Below, piece by piece: positions 5,530 through 7,944 of a stretch of DNA of 7,944 nucleotides (within the stretch, counting starts at the first letter, position 1; every line of letters begins with the position of its first letter). Position numbers and translations under genes: made by a program. Source of the stretch: Methylococcales bacterium (GTDB lineage: Bacteria; Pseudomonadota; Gammaproteobacteria; Methylococcales; Methylomonadaceae); contig SHZG01000106.1 of NCBI GenBank assembly GCA_009692395.1, forward strand, positions 1 to 7,944, written 5' to 3'. Under the pieces are notes generated by a model. The model did no database searches. It had not been told where the DNA came from and saw only the letters and a program-made list of their open reading frames with translations.

Positions 5530-6399
5530 TTACATTTTTTCTCTCAGTTTCAAAAAACGTTGATAACGTGTGGTCGAGATTTCACCATTTTCTACCGCCA
5601 CGCGTACCGCACACCCTTTATCTTGTAAATGCCGACAGTTATTAAACTGGCATTGATTAATGAATGGTTGAAACTCACGAAAACCGTAGGCTAAATCAGC
5701 TTCGGATAAACCTGCTAAGCCAAAAATCGCCACCCCTGGACTATCAATCAAATCACCACCATCGATTAAATGATATAAGGTAGCGGCGGTGGTAGTGTGT
5801 CTACCATGTTTGGTAATTGCTGACACAGTGTTGACTTTTAAGTCTTTGTCGGGAAGTAGTGCGTTAGTGATAGAGGATTTCCCCACGCCTGACTGCCCCG
5901 CTAAAATACTGACTTGACCTTTTAAGACGTTTTTTAATTCATCTAAGCCTGTGGCGGCAGTCGCACTGACACGGTAGAGCGCGTAGCCTAATTTGAGATA
6001 GGCTTTCAATTCCTGTTCGATACTGTCAGAGTTAGGTAAATCAGATTTATTGAGTATCAACGCCGCGTTGATATGGCAATTTTCACAAATTGCCAAATAT
6101 TGATCGACTAGCAAAAAATCACAGCTCGGTTCAACCGCAAACACCACAAAAATGGTATCAATATTAGCCGCGACAGGGCGGACTTTATCGTTGCGAGACG
6201 GACGCGCCAACAATGAACGGCGCGGTAGAATCTCTTCAATACGCCCTTGGTCGGGCGATGATTGTGTCCATAGCACACGGTCGCCTGTAGCAACCGTGTC
6301 TAAGCGGCGCAAGGTTTGACACAATATGATGTTGCCCTCGTGTTCAACTGCGATACCTTGACCTAAATGAGAAATAACTAAACCTTCTAAGACTCCCAT
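5530..6399 (-). CDS. rsgA: Small ribosomal subunit biogenesis GTPase RsgA
   Basis: A 289-residue circularly permuted GTPase, close to the shorter RsgA/YloQ forms. It checks late maturation of the 30S subunit and releases with GTP hydrolysis in the cytoplasm. Domains in order: an OB-fold (about 1-65); a GTPase domain with G4 NKSD (117-120), G1 GQSGVGKSS (168-176), G2 region HGRHTTT (198-204) and G3 DSPG (219-222); and a C-terminal zinc site with C250, C255, H257 and C263. The G4-G1-G2-G3 order is the hallmark of the family. The start codon overlaps the stop of the upstream M48 gene by one base (TAATG), so the two are translationally coupled. All key residues are present. Confidence 0.97.
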   Translation of the reverse strand: MGVLEGLVISHLGQGIAVEHEGNIILCQTLRRLDTVATGDRVLWTQSSPDQGRIEEILPRRSLLARPSRNDKVRPVAANIDTIFVVFAVEPSCDFLLVDQYLAICENCHINAALILNKSDLPNSDSIEQELKAYLKLGYALYRVSATAATGLDELKNVLKGQVSILAGQSGVGKSSITNALLPDKDLKVNTVSAITKHGRHTTTAATLYHLIDGGDLIDSPGVAIFGLAGLSEADLAYGFREFQPFINQCQFNNCRHLQDKGCAVRVAVENGEISTTRYQRFLKLREKM

Positions 6400-7646
6400 T
6401 ATATTTTTGTTTCAAGGTGTGCAACACGAATAGCGGCAGGTGGATGGCTGTAATGAAAAGCGGAATACAACGGATCAGGCGTTAATGTATTGGCATTTTC
6501 TTCGTAAAGTTTCACCAAACCGCTAATTAACTTGCTAGCTTGCGCGTTGTTTGCGGCGAAATCATCGGCTTCAAATTCAAATTTTCGTTGAAAATACGCG
6601 CTAATCGGCTGCATAAAGAACGTAAAACTAGACGAGACAAAAATGAACAATAATAAAGCAACTGCATTGGATTTTTGGGCAATATCTACACCTAAACCCG
6701 TGTAAAACCAATCTTGACCAATCAATAAACCTAACACCGCAAAACTAATCAGCGTCATGATTGAAGTCGCCACCAGCATTTTAATAACGTGTTTACATTT
6801 AAAATGCCCTAGTTCATGCGCCAATACCGCTTCCAATTCTTCATCATCTAAAGAAGCCACCAAATTATCAAAAAACACGATGCGTTTATTATTGCCCAAG
6901 CCTGTGAAATACGCGTTGCCGTGTCCAGAACGTTTTGAGCCATCCATGATAAAAATGCCTTGGCTATTAAAGCCACAACGAGTCAACAAACCCGCAATAC
7001 GGTCTTTTAACGCGCCGTCTTCCATCGGGGTGAATTTGTTAAATAATGGCGCGATGACCGTTGGATACAGCCAGCTCATCAATAATGAAAAACTGATTAA
7101 AATCCCCCACGCCCAGACCCACCATGATGAACCCACGGCATCCATCACCCACAAAATTAACGCCAACAACGGCAAACCGATTGCCGCGCCTAAACCCAAG
7201 TTCATGATTTGGTCTTGAATGAATTGTTGTAGCGTACTTTTGTTAAAGCCGAATTTTTCTTCAATTACAAAGGTTTGATACCAGCTACTCGGTAGCTCTA
7301 TCAGCGTCATCATAAGAAAAATAGTTGCTGTCGCCGCAACGCCCGCCATTAATGGCGAAGTCACCACCGACCCCCAAAAGCTAAATGTCGCGTTAATCAC
7401 CCCGCCCAAGGTAAGCAGTAACAAAGCAATAATACCAACGATGCTATCAATATGCCCCAGCTTGCCTTTTGCCAGCGTGTAATCAGCGGCTTTTTGGTGG
7501 GCTTCTAAAGAAATCGTGGCTTTAAAGGCTTCAGGCACGGCATCACGGTGCGCCGCAACGTATAAAGATTGACGTTTAGCCAACCAAAATTGAATACCAG
7601 AAGACAGGGTTAATGCAGCTAAAAATATCAGAGTAAAATAATTCAT
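6399..7646 (-). CDS. M48 family (Ste24/CAAX-type) membrane metallopeptidase
   Basis: A 415-residue integral-membrane zinc protease. It begins with a hydrophobic helix (2-22) and has further membrane segments near 67-87, 98-117, 150-170, 177-197, 292-312 and 328-346. The catalytic HELGH is at 277-281 and the third ligand is E359 in FEFEADDFA. GSGHGNAYFTG-like sequence (239-249) and the C-terminal YSAFHYSHPP (394-403) are typical of the M48A Ste24 branch, not of HtpX, which is shorter. In eukaryotes Ste24 trims prenylated proteins and clears translocons. Bacterial homologues probably act in membrane protein quality control, but their substrates are unknown. The gene shares a TAATG overlap with rsgA. 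No clear Shine-Dalgarno precedes the ATG at 7646, although the N-terminus looks natural. Its promoter must lie within 7647-7720, overlapping the duplicated orn-type promoter on the other strand. Confidence 0.93.
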   Translation of the reverse strand: MNYFTLIFLAALTLSSGIQFWLAKRQSLYVAAHRDAVPEAFKATISLEAHQKAADYTLAKGKLGHIDSIVGIIALLLLTLGGVINATFSFWGSVVTSPLMAGVAATATIFLMMTLIELPSSWYQTFVIEEKFGFNKSTLQQFIQDQIMNLGLGAAIGLPLLALILWVMDAVGSSWWVWAWGILISFSLLMSWLYPTVIAPLFNKFTPMEDGALKDRIAGLLTRCGFNSQGIFIMDGSKRSGHGNAYFTGLGNNKRIVFFDNLVASLDDEELEAVLAHELGHFKCKHVIKMLVATSIMTLISFAVLGLLIGQDWFYTGLGVDIAQKSNAVALLLFIFVSSSFTFFMQPISAYFQRKFEFEADDFAANNAQASKLISGLVKLYEENANTLTPDPLYSAFHYSHPPAAIRVAHLETKI

Positions 7647-7660
7647 AAATAACAGAGGGA

Positions 7661-7689
7661 TTAGACGAAAGATAACGCAATGCTACACT
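7661..7689 (+). promoter_or_regulatory. Extended -10 promoter-like sequence facing the IS1-like element
   Basis: TTAGAC (7661-7666), a 17-bp spacer and TACACT (7684-7689) with TG at 7681-7682 reproduce the orn promoter with a better spacer. No host gene follows before the insertion element, so it may be an orphan promoter that transcribes into the transposase region. Motif-based only. Confidence 0.4.
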
Positions 7690-7718
7690 AACCGCACTGT
7701 TTAATACAATGGACTCAA
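7661..7718 (+). repeat. Copy B of the orn promoter/leader repeat, upstream of the M48 gene
   Basis: This 58-bp segment matches the orn upstream region (1855-1913, minus strand) with about 50 matches in 61 hand-aligned columns and a 20-bp identical core. It starts 15 bp upstream of the M48 start codon and points away from it. Where orn would begin there is only a 10-codon frame (7709-7741), then the IS1-like element. It looks like the leftover or duplicated 5' region of an orn gene that once lay divergent to the M48 gene. Confidence 0.8.
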
Positions 7719-7786
7719 TAGTTACCCACGCAGAGACATAAAACGTGACGGTATACTGACGTTATTTGCTAGGTGAAAATTTAATA

Positions 7787-7848
7787 GGTAGTGGATTAAA
7801 TCTGTGATGATAGATTAAAATCACGGGCAGAATAAAATCACACTTACC
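7787..7848. repeat. Imperfect 62-bp palindrome in the leader of the IS1-like element
   Basis: The left side reads GGTAGTGGATTAAATCTG and the right side, read backwards on the other strand, reads GGTAAGTGTGATTTTATTCT. They match as GGTA, GTG, GATT and CTG with single-base gaps, and an inner GTGAT/ATCAC pair (7804-7808, 7820-7824) continues the symmetry. The sequence AAAATCAC also occurs twice directly (7817-7824 and 7835-7842). It could be the transposase-binding terminal repeat with an inverted second site, or an RNA hairpin that limits translation from outside transcripts. Confidence 0.5.
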
Positions 7849-7859
7849 GAAAAGACCTT

Positions 7860-7944
7860 ATGAGCTGCTACCAAGAAATCACCTGTCCATTCTGTAAAAG
7901 TAACCAGATGGGCAAGTCAGGACGCAATGCAACGGGAGAGCCAC
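7860..7944 (+). CDS. InsA-like N-terminus of an IS1-family transposase (partial)
   Basis: Twenty-eight residues are visible before the window ends. They begin with MSCYQEITCPFCKSN, followed by GKSGRNATGEP. A CPxC zinc-ribbon half (C9, C12) followed by a GKSxRNxxGxxR pattern is the signature start of InsA, the DNA-binding part of IS1 transposase that recognises the terminal repeats. In most IS1 elements InsA is joined to the catalytic InsB by a -1 frameshift, but some relatives encode one continuous protein; the window is too short to tell. The ATG at 7860 has only AAAAGA upstream, a weak ribosome binding site of the kind usual in transposase genes. The second CxxC pair lies beyond the window. 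Confidence 0.8.
   Translation, partial: MSCYQEITCPFCKSNQMGKSGRNATGEP

Larger units (their letters stand above)
7787..7944 (+). mobile_element. Left part of an IS1-like insertion sequence (continues beyond window)
   Basis: The call rests on the InsA-like reading frame starting at 7860. The left end is placed at GGTAGTGGATTAAATC (from 7787) because IS1-family ends usually begin with GG, and a leader of about 70 bp before insA resembles that of IS1 itself. An alternative GGTG start at 7772 cannot be excluded. The right end, target duplication and InsB part lie outside the window, so completeness and activity are unknown. Confidence 0.6.

Noticed and set aside
5427..5645. 72-codon plus-strand frame starting MITKPFALSLSKG
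   Set aside because: It is a read-through of the palindromic repeat and then of the antisense strand of rsgA; this peptide is a known artefact of the repeat.
7709..7741. Ten-codon frame (MDSIVTHAET) downstream of the duplicated promoter
   Set aside because: It is too short, lacks a ribosome binding site and is not similar to the start of Orn; probably chance.
7719..7786. Decayed orn coding sequence after promoter copy B
   Set aside because: Short resemblances such as TTATTTG occur, but I could not extend them into a convincing alignment with the start of orn.

Overview
The window is a chromosomal segment of a Gammaproteobacterium. Its housekeeping genes (C-terminus of dxs, a CspA-family cold shock gene, orn, rsgA, a Ste24-type M48 peptidase, a UspA-type universal stress gene) all have gammaproteobacterial character. 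An IS1-like element and a dispersed palindromic repeat suggest a repeat-rich genome. A Thiotrichales-like sulfur bacterium is possible, but this is an impression and not shown by the sequence.

Layout. 1-149: end of dxs (+). 169-203: strong rho-independent terminator serving the convergent cold shock gene (222-431, -). 595-1850 (-): a tight orn-crcB operon in which crcB encodes an unusual 235-residue fused fluoride channel homologue (four plus three predicted membrane helices). 1851-2020: divergent promoter region. 2021-5415 (+): a compact three-gene unit made of a 722-residue protein with a degenerate Fic-like segment and a zeta-toxin-like P-loop kinase domain, a zinc-ribbon membrane protein with an HEAGH metalloprotease motif, and a UspA-type protein. 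5439-5496: a 58-bp palindromic interspersed repeat between convergent genes. 5530-7646 (-): M48 peptidase and rsgA, overlapping by one base. 7647-7859: intergenic DNA with a second copy of the orn promoter region, then the left part of an IS1-like element. Its InsA-like reading frame starts at 7860 and runs off the window.

How the genes relate. Orn (final step of RNA decay), RsgA (30S maturation) and the M48 peptidase are commonly neighbours, with orn divergent from the others, in beta- and gammaproteobacteria. Here orn points the other way and is separated from rsgA/M48 by the three-gene unit. However, about 60 bp matching the orn promoter region lies upstream of the M48 gene in the orientation an ancestral divergent orn would have had. 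This suggests a rearrangement or duplication placed the three-gene unit between once-adjacent neighbours.

The most promising candidates for something undescribed are the Fic-like/zeta-kinase protein with its two downstream partners, and the fused CrcB. In the latter, apparent loss of one helix would put the two halves antiparallel, the arrangement Fluc channels need.
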